Positions 10,509 to 19,479 of a stretch of DNA of 64,000 nucleotides are shown here, piece by piece (the first letter of the stretch is position 1; the number at the start of each line of letters is the position of its first letter). The notes beneath the pieces are model-generated. The model saw nothing but the letters and a program-made list of their open reading frames with translations. It did no database searches and was not told the origin of the DNA. Origin of the DNA: Pseudodesulfovibrio aespoeensis Aspo-2 (lineage in GTDB: Bacteria > Desulfobacterota > Desulfovibrionia > Desulfovibrionales > Desulfovibrionaceae); assembly GCF_000176915.2 (NCBI RefSeq), contig NC_014844.1:1426001-1490000 (forward strand), written 5' to 3'. The translations under genes were made by a program, and so were the position numbers.

Positions 10509-11381
10509 ATGGAAATCACAAAGGCCGTTATTCCCGTCGCTGGCTGGGGCACCCGCTCCCTTCCCGCAACCAAGAACGTTCCCAAGGAGATGCTGCCCAT
10601 CTTCCGCAAGCCCATCGTCCAGTACATCGTGGAGGAGGGCATTGGCGCGGGCATCACGGACGTGGTCTTTGTCACCAACCAGAACAAGACCATCATCGAG
10701 GACCATTTCGACCGCAACTTCCTGCTGGAGCAGCTCCTGGCCCGCGCGGACAAGCTGGACATGCTGGAGGAGGTCCGCCGCGTGGCCGACATGGTCAACG
10801 TCATCGCCGTGCGCCAGAAGGAGCAGCTGGGCCTTGGCCACGCCGTGCTCACGGCCCGCGAGGTGTGCAAGAACGAGCCGTTCGCGGTCATGCTGGGCGA
10901 CGATCTCATGTTCGGGCGCGACACCGGCATCGGCGAGCTGATCAAGGCCGCCAAGATCGAGAACAAGGCCGTGGTCGGCGTCATCGAGGTGCCGAAAAGC
11001 AAGGTCAGCAAATACGGCGTGATCAAGGGCACCGAGTTTGCCAAGGGCATGTACACGGTCTCAAGTCTGGTGGAGAAGCCCTCGGTGGAGCAGGCCCCGT
11101 CCAACCTCGCCATCATCGGGCGCTATGTCCTGCTGCCGGAGATTTTCGACATCCTCGAAGACCAGAAGGCGGGCGTGGGCGGCGAGATCCAGTTGACCGA
11201 CGCCCTTCAGGGGCTGGCAGATCGCGACAAGCTCATCGCGGTCAAGCTCCAGGGGCAGCGTTTTGATGCTGGCGACTGGGTGGAATACCTGACGGCCAAT
11301 ATCTACTTCGCCCTCCAGGACGAGGAACTGCGCGACGAACTCGTCAAGCGGCTCCAGGAGTTGCTCTCTTGCCCAAGCTGA
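10509..11381 (+). CDS. galU: UTP-glucose-1-phosphate uridylyltransferase
   Basis: Makes UDP-glucose for surface polysaccharides and the UDP-sugar pool. The N-terminal nucleotide-binding stretch KAVIPVAGWGTRSLPATK matches the family, as do KEMLPI, GLGHAVL and EKPSVEQAPSNLAIIGRY. The ATG at 10509 follows a GGAGG and gives 290 residues, the usual size. Longer readings upstream run into glmM. The gene supplies the substrate lineage for the UDP-glucuronate decarboxylase encoded near 33 kb. Its stop overlaps the TTG start of the next gene. Confidence 0.95.
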   Translation: MEITKAVIPVAGWGTRSLPATKNVPKEMLPIFRKPIVQYIVEEGIGAGITDVVFVTNQNKTIIEDHFDRNFLLEQLLARADKLDMLEEVRRVADMVNVIAVRQKEQLGLGHAVLTAREVCKNEPFAVMLGDDLMFGRDTGIGELIKAAKIENKAVVGVIEVPKSKVSKYGVIKGTEFAKGMYTVSSLVEKPSVEQAPSNLAIIGRYVLLPEIFDILEDQKAGVGGEIQLTDALQGLADRDKLIAVKLQGQRFDAGDWVEYLTANIYFALQDEELRDELVKRLQELLSCPS

Positions 11382-12106
11382 TTTCGCTTTTCCTCGGATT
11401 CGCTCTTCTCGGCGGTTTTGCGCTCCCGGCAGCCGCCTTCACCCCGGACAACGGGGAGATTTCGCGGCTGATGCAGAGGCACTATGGCGGACTGACCTCG
11501 TGGGAGGCGGTCATGACCTTTCCCGAACAGCCCGGCGTGTCGGCCCATGTCTGGCACTCGCGCGGCAGATGGCGGCAGGAGTGGCAGGGGGAGGGCGCAG
11601 CCAGGGCCGTGGGCGTGAACGGGCGTGTTGTTGCGGCCTGCACCCAGCAGGGTTTTCCTCTTTCACCGCTTTTCGTCTGGCTGCCGCCCAGTCCGGTGGC
11701 CACCTGGCAATCCTGGGGCGTGGGCATCGCCAGCCGCAGCTTCGGGTTCTGCGGCGATGCGCCCTGCCTCATGCTCGGTGCCGAGCCGGGCGACGAGGTG
11801 TCGCCAGCCGTGCATCTGCACAACGAGAGCGGCACGCCGCTTCTGGTCCGCTACCGCAGCGGGCCAGGGGTGATCACGGTCCGCTTCGGCGAATACCGCA
11901 CCGTGGGCGGATTCCAGGTGCCGCAGCGTCTGTCCGTCGATCTCGGCGGCACGACCCTGGAGGCCAGGGTGGAGTGGATCGCCGTCAATCGGGCTGACAG
12001 CGACTCTCTCTACGCCCTGGACACCCCTGATGTCGCGCCGTGTGCCGAGCCGCCTGCCCCCTTCGGGCTTTTGCGTGATTCATTCCGTACCCCGACCCTG
12101 GAGTAG
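11369..12106 (+). CDS. Secreted protein of unknown function
   Basis: A 245-residue protein with a clear Sec signal peptide (residues 1-23, hydrophobic core followed by ALPAAAF) and therefore periplasmic. The mature part is beta-rich and predicted to be a single domain; phrases such as LMQRHYGGLTSW, RGRWRQEW and GEYRTVGGFQVPQRL recall periplasmic lipoprotein-carrier (LolA-like) folds, but the similarity is too weak to assign. The TTG start overlaps the galU stop by 13 bases, which suggests translational coupling. It precedes priA by 9 bases. Confidence 0.75.
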   Translation: MPKLISLFLGFALLGGFALPAAAFTPDNGEISRLMQRHYGGLTSWEAVMTFPEQPGVSAHVWHSRGRWRQEWQGEGAARAVGVNGRVVAACTQQGFPLSPLFVWLPPSPVATWQSWGVGIASRSFGFCGDAPCLMLGAEPGDEVSPAVHLHNESGTPLLVRYRSGPGVITVRFGEYRTVGGFQVPQRLSVDLGGTTLEARVEWIAVNRADSDSLYALDTPDVAPCAEPPAPFGLLRDSFRTPTLE

Positions 12107-12115
12107 GCCGCTGTC

Positions 12116-14482
12116 ATGGCTGATCTCTGGCAGGTCACCCTCGTCAGTCCGCCGTATCAGGCGCTGACCTACGAGCGGCCCCGGTATTTTCCCGAAATCG
12201 GACCCGGCCAGCGGGTGATCGTCCCCCTTGGGCGGTCCCATCGTGTGGGCGTGGTCATCGGTCCGGCTGCCGAAGCGCCCCAGGGCGTGGTCATCAAACC
12301 CCTCATCTGGCCCCTGGAACCTGCCCCGCTGCTCGACAAGGGGTACATCGAGCTGGTCCACAATCTGGCCACCCGGCAGATGGCCCGGCCCGGGCGCATT
12401 CTCGAAACGCTGCTGCCGCGCGGCCTGCGCACGGCGGCGGTGGTCTTTCGCGTGGATCGCCACGTGGCCGACCGCCCCCTGCCGGGCACGGTCCGGCCCG
12501 CCGATCTCGCCCGGCTGCCCCTGGCGGACCGCGAGGCGCTCATGGAGCTGTGGCTTGCCGGGCGCATGCGCGTGCGCGTCAATATCAAGCGCGAGGAAGA
12601 GGAGCGGTTTGCCTCCCTTGTCTCGGACCCGCCCTGGGCCGTGCGCCCCAATGCCAAGCGGCAGATCAGGATTCTCGAACACCTGCTCGACAACGGGCCG
12701 CAGAGCCTCTTCTCCCTGCGCCACGCCCTGGGCGAGTGGGCCGTGACCACGGTGGCAAAGATGGAAGGCGTTGGGCTGGTCGCCCTGGGCGAGCTGACCG
12801 CGGACCGGCTGGCCGAGGTGGACGCCGGGCCAGGCCGGTGCCAGGGAATTGAACCGGCTGCCTTTGCCCTGACAGACGAGCAGCGCGTGGCCCTGGACGA
12901 ACTGATTGTCACCATGGACGGCTCCGGCGGGGCGCATCTGGTCCACGGCGTGACCGGCAGCGGCAAGACCGTGCTCTATCTCGAACTGGTCCGCGCCTGT
13001 CTGGCGCGGGGCCGCTCGTCCATGCTGCTCGCGCCGGAGGTGGCCCTTTCGTGCAGACTCTTCCGCACGGTGGCCGAGCATTTCCCGCAGCAGCGCGTGG
13101 TCTTTTACCACGGTTACCAGAGCCCCATGAAGCGCGAGACAGCCTTTGTGGACGCGGCGCGCGGCGACGGGCCGGTGATCGTGATCGGCACGCGGTCCGC
13201 CCTGTTTCTGCCGGTACCCGACCTTGGACTGGTGGTGCTTGACGAGGAACACGACGAATCCTTCAAGCAGGAGGAGCGGCTCTCCTACCACGCCAAGGAA
13301 GTGGCCTGGTTCCGCGTGGAGCGCAGCGGCGGTCTCCTGGTGCTTGGCTCGGCCACGCCGGATGTGAAGACCTTTCACGCCGCCCGGACCGGGGCCATCG
13401 CGGTCTCGACCCTGACCCGGCGCGTGGGCGAAAGCGTGCTGCCCGCCGTGGAGCTGGTGGATATCTCGGCCATGGCCGGTTCGGCCCAGCCCTTTGCGCC
13501 CGCCACCATCGAGGCTGTCAGGCAGACCGTGGCCGAGGGGCATCAGGTCATCGTCATGCTCAACCGGCGGGGCTATGCGCCGCTCATGTACTGCCTCGAC
13601 TGCGCCGAGACCGTGCGCTGCCCGGAGTGCGAGGTGGGCATGACCTACCACAAGGGGCGCGAGCGGGTCATCTGTCACTACTGCGGCCTTTCGCATTCCT
13701 ATCCGCTGTTGTGCGCCAAGTGCGGCGGCGGCAACTTCGTGCCCATGGGGGATGGGACCGAGCGGCTTGAGGAGTACCTAGGCGAACTGCTGCCCGACGG
13801 GGTTACGGTGCTGCGGCTCGACCGCGACGCCACCCGGCGGCAGGAGCGCATGGAGGAAATCCTCGGTGCCTTTGACCGGGGCGAGGCCCAGGTGCTGGTG
13901 GGCACGCAGATGATCTCCAAGGGACACCATTTCCCCGGAGTGACGCTGGTGGTGGTGGCGGACGGCGACCTCGGCCTGAGCCTGCCCGATTACCGCTCCA
14001 CGGAGCGGACCTTCCAACTGCTGGTGCAGGTGGCCGGGCGGGCAGGGCGCGGCGATGATCCGGGCCGGGTGCTCATCCAGACCCGCAACCCCGGCCATCC
14101 CATCTGGCGCGATGTGCTTTCCGGCGATTACCCGGCGTTTTTCGAGCGCGAGATCGGGCGGCGCAGACTCTTCGGCTACCCGCCGTTTTCCAGGCTCGCC
14201 CTGGTGCGCATCAGCCATCCGGCGGACTACGCCGACGGACCCGCCGCCCTGGAGCTTTTTGCCAAGGTGCTGTCGGAAAAAGCGTCCGGCCTGGGCATTG
14301 TGGCCCTTGGTCCGGCCCCGGCTCCCTTTGGCATGCTGCGCGGCAGGAAGCGGTTCAACTGCCTGTTCAAGGGCGACGACTGGGGCCGTGTGCGGACCCT
14401 GTACGCGCATCTGGTCCAGGCCAATCCCTGTCCGGACAAGATTCGTCTGGGGCTCGACCTGGACCCGCTGACCACCCTGTGA
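12116..14482 (+). CDS. priA: Primosomal protein N' (PriA helicase)
   Basis: A 3'-5' DNA helicase that restarts stalled replication forks. The N-terminal DNA-binding domain is followed by Walker A in GVTGSGKT (about residues 279-286), a DEEH box (about 375) and helicase motifs NRRGY, GTQMISKGHHFPGV and QVAGRAGRG. Between the helicase lobes, four Cys pairs (CLDC, CPEC, CHYC, CAKC) make the paired zinc sites typical of PriA. At 788 residues the length is normal. Neighbouring genes give no functional link. Confidence 0.95.
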   Translation: MADLWQVTLVSPPYQALTYERPRYFPEIGPGQRVIVPLGRSHRVGVVIGPAAEAPQGVVIKPLIWPLEPAPLLDKGYIELVHNLATRQMARPGRILETLLPRGLRTAAVVFRVDRHVADRPLPGTVRPADLARLPLADREALMELWLAGRMRVRVNIKREEEERFASLVSDPPWAVRPNAKRQIRILEHLLDNGPQSLFSLRHALGEWAVTTVAKMEGVGLVALGELTADRLAEVDAGPGRCQGIEPAAFALTDEQRVALDELIVTMDGSGGAHLVHGVTGSGKTVLYLELVRACLARGRSSMLLAPEVALSCRLFRTVAEHFPQQRVVFYHGYQSPMKRETAFVDAARGDGPVIVIGTRSALFLPVPDLGLVVLDEEHDESFKQEERLSYHAKEVAWFRVERSGGLLVLGSATPDVKTFHAARTGAIAVSTLTRRVGESVLPAVELVDISAMAGSAQPFAPATIEAVRQTVAEGHQVIVMLNRRGYAPLMYCLDCAETVRCPECEVGMTYHKGRERVICHYCGLSHSYPLLCAKCGGGNFVPMGDGTERLEEYLGELLPDGVTVLRLDRDATRRQERMEEILGAFDRGEAQVLVGTQMISKGHHFPGVTLVVVADGDLGLSLPDYRSTERTFQLLVQVAGRAGRGDDPGRVLIQTRNPGHPIWRDVLSGDYPAFFEREIGRRRLFGYPPFSRLALVRISHPADYADGPAALELFAKVLSEKASGLGIVALGPAPAPFGMLRGRKRFNCLFKGDDWGRVRTLYAHLVQANPCPDKIRLGLDLDPLTTL

Positions 14483-14552
14483 CGCGCCTCGACAACCGGT
14501 GCGGTTTGCGGCTACAGTGGGTCACTCCATCGCCAATAAAGAGAGTCTTTGC

Positions 14553-15062
14553 ATGAAAATACTGCCCTATTGCCTGCTCGGTCTGTGCCTTGCCCTGGTC
14601 TGGACCGGGTCTGCTTCGGCCCAGGCCTCCAAGGTCGGCTTTGTCAATCCCCAGCGCATCATCAACGAGTCCAAGGTCGGACGCATCGCCCAGGAGGATC
14701 TGGCCCGGCTCGGCAAGGAGAAGGACCGCCGCGTGCGCGAATCCCTGCAACGGCTGGACGCCATCAAGGCGGAACTGGGAAAAGGCACTCTGTCGGTTTC
14801 CGAGGAGCAGGCCAGTGAGCGGAGCCTGCGGCTGGCCGCCCGCGAATACGAGACCCTGGTGGAGGAGAGCAACGCGGACATCCAGTCCGAGGAGCGGCAG
14901 TTGATCCAATTCGTCATGCGCCGGGCCGACTCCATCCTGCGCCGCATCGCCGAGGAGATGGGGTTCACCATGATCCTCACTGATCCGGAGATCATCGGCT
15001 ATGTGGCCAGTTCCATGGACATCACGGACCGTGTCATCACCGAACTCAACAGCATGATATAG
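14553..15062 (+). CDS. OmpH/Skp-family periplasmic chaperone-like protein
   Basis: A 169-residue protein with a signal peptide (residues 1-24, cleavage after SASAQA). The mature part is a long charged alpha-helical coiled coil framed by the OmpH patterns KVGFVNPQRIINES near the N-terminus and a C-terminal region for a beta body. Skp/OmpH proteins hold unfolded outer-membrane proteins in the periplasm. The start at 14553 was chosen over an upstream in-frame one because it begins at the signal peptide. It is followed 10 bases later by the SH3-repeat gene. Confidence 0.85.
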   Translation: MKILPYCLLGLCLALVWTGSASAQASKVGFVNPQRIINESKVGRIAQEDLARLGKEKDRRVRESLQRLDAIKAELGKGTLSVSEEQASERSLRLAAREYETLVEESNADIQSEERQLIQFVMRRADSILRRIAEEMGFTMILTDPEIIGYVASSMDITDRVITELNSMI

Positions 15063-15072
15063 ACGGTACCCA

Positions 15073-16491
15073 ATGCGAAAGACGTGCATCCTCTCCCTGA
15101 CGGCCCTGTGCCTGCTGCTGGTGACGGCGGCGACAGCCGCGGCCTTTGGCGAAATCCGCTACCCGGACCGCCCGCTCAACCTGCGCTCCGCCCGATCGGC
15201 CCAATCCCAATGGGTGGGCAGCCTGCATCCCGGTCAGAAGGTCCGGATCTCCTTCATGAAGGACGGCTGGGTGGCCGTGTTCGAGCCGGGCGAGACCCGG
15301 GCCGACGAGGCCTTTGCCGTGGGCTATTCCAACGTCAAATTCCTGCTTCCCAAGCCCACGCGGGTGGAGCCGGAAACCTGGGGCGAACTCATGGTCACCC
15401 CGCGCACGCTCAACATCCGCGACGGCGCGTCGGTCGGCTCCCGGCTTGTGGGCAACCTGGAGGCCATGGAGCGCGTCAAGGTGGATTTTCCCGAAGGCGA
15501 TTGGATCATGGTCTTTCATCCCGACGCCACCATCCGCTCCCAGATGAACGCGCGCGGCTACTGCTCGGCCAAGTATTTCGAGCCGGCGGCGCAGGCCGCT
15601 TTGGTCCCGGACGAGCGTCAGCAGACTGTTTCGGGCAGGGATGAAGCACAGCAGGCTGCACCCATGCCCATTGAGGACGACTCGACGAGCGTGAGCGGGG
15701 CCGCCGAGGTGCGGGCAGCGGTGCAGCCGCCCCAGCCGGCTGTTGCGGTCGAGGAGCCAACCCCGTCGTCATCTTCCGGCGACTGGGGCAAGACCGTCAC
15801 CCTGCAATCGGATGTCAACCTGCGCACCGAGCGCACGTCCGGATCGGTCCAGGTGCGCACCCTCAAGGCGGGTGAAAGGGTGCGTGTGGATTTCCTGAAG
15901 AACGGCTGGTACGCGGTGTTTGAGGAAAACGAGGTGCTGCGCAGTGAAAACCGCGCCCTGGGCTATGCCCTGCGCGGCCTGATCGAGGGCGAGGATGTCG
16001 GTCAGAACGCCGCTTCCCCGGAACCCGTCGCGCCCGTGGCCCCTGAGGCGAAGACAGCGCCGCCGCAGCCCGCCCAGTCGCCGCAGCCCGCCCAGCCGAT
16101 GGTCGTCCAGGAGTCAGGCAAGCAGACCATGGTCATCGACCGGTCCAAGTTTGCGGGCAGCAAGAGGCCCGATCCGTCGCCCAACAAGACCGCCCACGGC
16201 TATCAGTACCGATTGCTCGAAAAATCCGAGACCAAGAAATACGGCGTGACCTGGATCACCCTCAAGATATTCTTGTCCACGACCAAGCTGCCCGAGGCCA
16301 CCCAGCTCAAGGATTTCTGCACCACCCTGTGGAGCGAGCACCGCCGGGCCACGCGCAACCTCGTGGTCCTCGTGTATCTGCCGGGCATGGATACGGACGA
16401 TCTCGCCTACGGCGTGGTCACCTTCGACGACAAGGCCATGCTCGAATTATGGGTCAGACAGGTGGCTCTGTTCGGAACGAAGTTCCTCTGA
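15073..16491 (+). CDS. Secreted protein with three bacterial SH3 domains
   Basis: A 472-residue exported protein with a signal peptide at residues 1-24. Three SH3b-type units are visible, each with a LNLR/LNIR/VNLR core (near residues 36, 116 and 253), followed by a KVRISFMKDGWVAVF-like second half. Pro/Gln/Ala-rich linkers separate unit 2 from unit 3 and unit 3 from the last domain. The final 110 residues form an alpha/beta domain of unknown type. SH3b domains commonly bind peptidoglycan or other wall polymers, so a cell-wall role is likely. It ends just before a bidirectional terminator. Confidence 0.8.
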   Translation: MRKTCILSLTALCLLLVTAATAAAFGEIRYPDRPLNLRSARSAQSQWVGSLHPGQKVRISFMKDGWVAVFEPGETRADEAFAVGYSNVKFLLPKPTRVEPETWGELMVTPRTLNIRDGASVGSRLVGNLEAMERVKVDFPEGDWIMVFHPDATIRSQMNARGYCSAKYFEPAAQAALVPDERQQTVSGRDEAQQAAPMPIEDDSTSVSGAAEVRAAVQPPQPAVAVEEPTPSSSSGDWGKTVTLQSDVNLRTERTSGSVQVRTLKAGERVRVDFLKNGWYAVFEENEVLRSENRALGYALRGLIEGEDVGQNAASPEPVAPVAPEAKTAPPQPAQSPQPAQPMVVQESGKQTMVIDRSKFAGSKRPDPSPNKTAHGYQYRLLEKSETKKYGVTWITLKIFLSTTKLPEATQLKDFCTTLWSEHRRATRNLVVLVYLPGMDTDDLAYGVVTFDDKAMLELWVRQVALFGTKFL

Positions 16492-16522
16492 GCGCACCCG
16501 CCAGCGGACCAAACGGAAAAAG

Positions 16523-16560
16523 AAAGGCGCGGCTGTGCATACAAGCCGCGCCTTTTCTCT
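16523..16560. terminator. Bidirectional intrinsic terminator
   Basis: A perfect 12-base stem (16523-16534 with 16544-16555) is flanked by A on the left and T on the right. It lies between two convergent genes, the SH3 protein and the zinc-ribbon protein, so it can end both transcripts. Confidence 0.85.
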
Positions 16561-17000
16561 TACATCATTTCCCGTTCGACAAAGAGGGGGATGGTCTTTT
16601 TCAGGGCGGTGCGCAGGGCTGCGGGCCGCTTCTTGGGTGCGCCGTTCTTGGCCGGGATCATGTAGAGCCCCCGGCAGCTGAGGCATTCCCAGTGGTTCTC
16701 GCGCTGCTGGAGGTTGACGAGCAGTCCCTCACGGTCATAGCAGACCTGGCAGTAGGGGCCTTTTTTCTCATCCCCGTCCGCGAGCCAGTATTTCTGGCCG
16801 TCAAACCGCACCTTTTCCGCCAGATCAAGGACCGCCGCCACTTCTTGGAGCTGGGTCTTGAGGGCTTCGTTTTCCTCGCACACGGCCAGGAATTCGTCCT
16901 GGAGGCTTTTCAGGACGGCCTCGGCCTCCCTGAATTTGCCCTCGCGGCAAAGGAGCAGGGTGCGCTTGAATCCGGTAGCCTGGAACAGTGTCGATGACAT
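16560..17000 (-). CDS. Small zinc-ribbon / coiled-coil protein of unknown function
   Basis: A 146-residue cytoplasmic protein. Residues 20-60 form a helical, probably coiled-coil region. After this comes a rubredoxin-like zinc site made of two Cys pairs, YCQVCY and WECLSC, separated by about 20 residues. The ATG has GGAGAA eight bases upstream. The C-terminus is basic. The layout resembles small zinc-binding proteins of unknown role common in Desulfovibrio-type genomes. It faces away from the thiamine operon, with a shared upstream region of about 150 bases. Confidence 0.7.
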   Translation of the reverse strand: MSSTLFQATGFKRTLLLCREGKFREAEAVLKSLQDEFLAVCEENEALKTQLQEVAAVLDLAEKVRFDGQKYWLADGDEKKGPYCQVCYDREGLLVNLQQRENHWECLSCRGLYMIPAKNGAPKKRPAALRTALKKTIPLFVEREMM

Positions 17001-17116
17001 GGAGCACTTCTCCGGTTGGTTATTCTCTTACGGCTTCCTTATCGGCCACGTTGCACAGGCACTTTAGGATGCATCTGTCGATTTTTACATGTTGGTTGAT
17101 ACGGTGGCATCGCGTC

Positions 17117-17145
17117 TTTACATGCCGGTTGGTTTGGCATAGGGT
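17117..17145 (+). promoter_or_regulatory. Candidate promoter of the thiamine operon
   Basis: TTTACA at 17117-17122 and TAGGGT at 17140-17145 are 17 bases apart. The predicted transcription start falls at about 17152, exactly where the riboswitch aptamer begins. The fit of position supports it although the -10 box is poor. Confidence 0.45.
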
Positions 17146-17151
17146 TCTGGC

Positions 17152-17240
17152 AGCTAGGGGTGCCTCGTCGAGGCTGAGATGGGCGTTTGCCTGACCCTTT
17201 GAACCTGATGCGGGTAATCCTGCCGTAGGGAAGCTGCAGT
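17152..17240 (+). ncRNA. TPP (THI-box) riboswitch aptamer
   Basis: The aptamer is recognised from the conserved THI-box segments in order: AGGGGTGC at the start, CTGAGATG in the pyrimidine-sensing arm, ACCCTTTGAACCTGAT, and CGGGTAATCCTGCCGTAGGGA in the pyrophosphate arm, closed by the AGCTGCAG end. Binding of thiamine pyrophosphate represses downstream genes. It sits 89 bases ahead of thiS, and a strong terminator lies between them. Confidence 0.95.
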
Positions 17241-17260
17241 AAATCTGTGTTTTTACCAGT

Positions 17261-17300
17261 ATGCGCTTGTCCCTTCATGGCAGGCGCATTTTTGTTTTTT
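17261..17300 (+). terminator. Riboswitch-controlled intrinsic terminator
   Basis: An 11-pair stem (17261-17271 with 17279-17289, two G-U pairs) closes a short loop and is followed by a T-rich tract with eleven T in thirteen bases. It lies 20 bases after the TPP aptamer and before thiS, so the expression platform most likely works by transcription termination when TPP is bound. Confidence 0.85.
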
Positions 17301-17328
17301 GTTGCCGGACGGCGCGAGGGAGCAGGGC

Positions 17329-17529
17329 ATGATTGTCATGGTCAATGGAAAGGAAATGGAGATCGCCCCGGAGCAGACCGTGCTCGGCCTGCTTAACGCC
17401 ATGAGCGTTGCGCCGGACACGGTGGTGGTCGAGTGCAATGGCGGGATTGTCCCATCAGCCGCATTTGCCCGGACCGGTTTGAGTGACGGCGATCATCTTG
17501 AAGTGCTGCGCTTTGTGGGCGGCGGCTAG
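17329..17529 (+). CDS. thiS: Sulfur carrier protein ThiS
   Basis: A 66-residue ubiquitin-like protein that carries sulfur as a C-terminal thiocarboxylate for thiazole synthesis. The chain ends in VGGG, giving the required Gly-Gly terminus, and it has the beta-grasp pattern MVNGKEMEI and [14 protein letters not shown]. The ATG at 17329 was chosen because it gives the usual length; the in-frame start 30 bases earlier would lie at the terminator. It is the first gene after the TPP riboswitch. Confidence 0.93.
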   Translation: MIVMVNGKEMEIAPEQTVLGLLNAMSVAPDTVVVECNGGIVPSAAFARTGLSDGDHLEVLRFVGGG

Positions 17530-17542
17530 ACAGGAGAGGGCA

Positions 17543-18325
17543 ATGACAAGCGACGGATTTGAAATAGGCGGCGCGACCCTTGAGAGCCGGTTGTTCACCG
17601 GCACCGGGAAATACGCAGACGACTCGGTCATCCCGGAGGTCTGTACGGCCTCGGGTTCGCAGGTGGTCACCGTGGCCCTGCGCCGGGTGGACCTTGACTC
17701 GGCCACGGGCAATGTCATGGACTGCATCCCCAAGCACATGCGGCTGTTGCCCAACACTTCAGGCGCCAGGACCGCCGACGAGGCGGTGCGCATCGCCCGG
17801 CTGGCACGGGCTATGGGCTGCGGCGACTGGGTCAAGGTCGAGGTCATCTCCGACAACCGCTACCTCCTGCCCGACGGCTACGAGACGTGCCGGGCCACGG
17901 AGATTCTCGCCTCCGAAGGGTTCGTGGTCCTGCCCTACATCAACGCGGACCTGTATGTGGCCCGCAGTCTGGCCGATGCCGGGGCCGCGGCGATCATGCC
18001 CCTTGGCGCGCCCATCGGCACCAACCGGGGGCTCAGAACCCGCGAGATGATCCGCATCCTCATCGAGGAGATGGACCTACCGGTCATCGTGGACGCGGGC
18101 ATTGGCCGCCCCTCCGAGGCGTGCGAGGCCATGGAGATGGGCGCGGCGGCCTGTCTCGTGAACACGGCCATTGCCACGGCAGGCGATCCGGTGACCATGG
18201 CCCGTGCCTTTGGCCGGGCGGTCCGGGCCGGGCGCGAGGCATATCTGGCGGGCCTTGGCGCGTCACGCGGCCTGGCCTCGGCCTCGTCGCCGCTGACAGG
18301 CTTCCTGGGCGAGGCGCAATCATGA
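17543..18325 (+). CDS. thiG: Thiazole synthase ThiG
   Basis: Builds the thiazole phosphate ring from deoxyxylulose phosphate, dehydroglycine and the sulfur on ThiS. TIM-barrel family signatures are FTGTGKY at the start, the Schiff-base lysine region WVKVEVI (about residue 98), [11 protein letters not shown], and [11 protein letters not shown]. The start at 17543 has GGAGAGGG upstream and gives 260 residues, the normal size. The stop overlaps the ATG of thiH, consistent with ThiG and ThiH working as a pair. Confidence 0.95.
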   Translation: MTSDGFEIGGATLESRLFTGTGKYADDSVIPEVCTASGSQVVTVALRRVDLDSATGNVMDCIPKHMRLLPNTSGARTADEAVRIARLARAMGCGDWVKVEVISDNRYLLPDGYETCRATEILASEGFVVLPYINADLYVARSLADAGAAAIMPLGAPIGTNRGLRTREMIRILIEEMDLPVIVDAGIGRPSEACEAMEMGAAACLVNTAIATAGDPVTMARAFGRAVRAGREAYLAGLGASRGLASASSPLTGFLGEAQS

Positions 18326-19479
18326 GTTTCTACGCCCAGTGCGCGCAGTATGGGGCCATGCCTCTGGCCGGACGGTTTGCCGCCGTCACCGGCGACGACG
18401 TGCGCCGCGTCCTGGCCGGGCCATGCCGCGCGCCCGGCGATCTGCTGGCCCTGCTCAGCCCGGCTGCCACGCCGTTTCTGGAGGAAATGGCCGGGCAGGC
18501 CAGCCAATTGACGCTCCAGCATTTCGGCAGGACCATCCAGCTGTTCACGCCGCTCTATCTCTCCAATCACTGCGCCAACCACTGCGTTTACTGCGGGTTC
18601 AACGCCACCAACGTCATCCCGCGCTCCCAGCTCACGCTGGAACAGGTGGAGATCGAGGCCAGGGCCATCGCGGCCACCGGCCTGCGCCAGCTGCTCATCC
18701 TCACGGGCGAGTCGCGGGCCAAGGCGTCGCCCGAGTACCTGGAGGCATGCCTTGGCGTGCTGCGTCGCCATTTTCCTTCTGTCTCCATAGAAATATACGC
18801 CATGGAACAGGACGAATACGAGCGCATGATCCGGGCCGGGATCGACGGCCTGACCCTGTTTCAGGAGACCTACGACGAAGTGTTGTATGCACAGCTCCAC
18901 CCGCGCGGTCCCAAACGCGACTACCGCTTTCGGCTCGACGCGCCGGAGCGGGGGTGCCGGGCCGGGATGCGCGTGGTCAACATCGGCGCGCTGCTCGGTC
19001 TTGGCGACTGGCGCAAGGACGCCTTGCTGACCGGCCTGCACGCCGCCTATCTGCAACGGAAATATCCCGAGGTGGACATCGCCGTGTCCCTGCCGCGCAT
19101 GCGGCCCCACGCGGGTGCGTTCCAGCCCGCGTCTCTCGTCTCTGATGCCGATCTGGTCCAGATCATGCTCGCCTTCCGGCTCTTCCTGCCCCGCCTGGGC
19201 ATCACCATCTCCACCCGCGAGACGGCCCGGCTGCGCGACAACCTGCTGCCGCTGGGCGTCACGCGCATGTCCGCCGGGGTGTCCACCGCCGTGGGCGGCC
19301 ACTCGCAGGAAGGCGACAAGGTGGGCCAGTTCGAGATCAGCGACGACCGTAGCGTGGACGCGATGTGCGCCATGCTCAAGGCGCGCGGCTTCCAGCCCGT
19401 GTTTGCCGACTGGCAGCCCCCGGCGGACCGCCCTGTGGCCTGGCAGCGGGCCGATCGGCGGCAGGGATGCGCGCCATGA
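18322..19479 (+). CDS. thiH: 2-iminoacetate synthase ThiH (radical SAM)
   Basis: Cleaves tyrosine with a radical SAM mechanism to give dehydroglycine for ThiG. The cluster motif CANHCVYC puts cysteines at residues 84, 88 and 91. Other ThiH patterns are [22 protein letters not shown] and the C-terminal FADWQP. At 385 residues it is full length. Using ThiH instead of the oxygen-dependent glycine oxidase ThiO fits an anaerobe. It overlaps thiG by four bases and thiF by four. Confidence 0.95.
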   Translation: MSFYAQCAQYGAMPLAGRFAAVTGDDVRRVLAGPCRAPGDLLALLSPAATPFLEEMAGQASQLTLQHFGRTIQLFTPLYLSNHCANHCVYCGFNATNVIPRSQLTLEQVEIEARAIAATGLRQLLILTGESRAKASPEYLEACLGVLRRHFPSVSIEIYAMEQDEYERMIRAGIDGLTLFQETYDEVLYAQLHPRGPKRDYRFRLDAPERGCRAGMRVVNIGALLGLGDWRKDALLTGLHAAYLQRKYPEVDIAVSLPRMRPHAGAFQPASLVSDADLVQIMLAFRLFLPRLGITISTRETARLRDNLLPLGVTRMSAGVSTAVGGHSQEGDKVGQFEISDDRSVDAMCAMLKARGFQPVFADWQPPADRPVAWQRADRRQGCAP

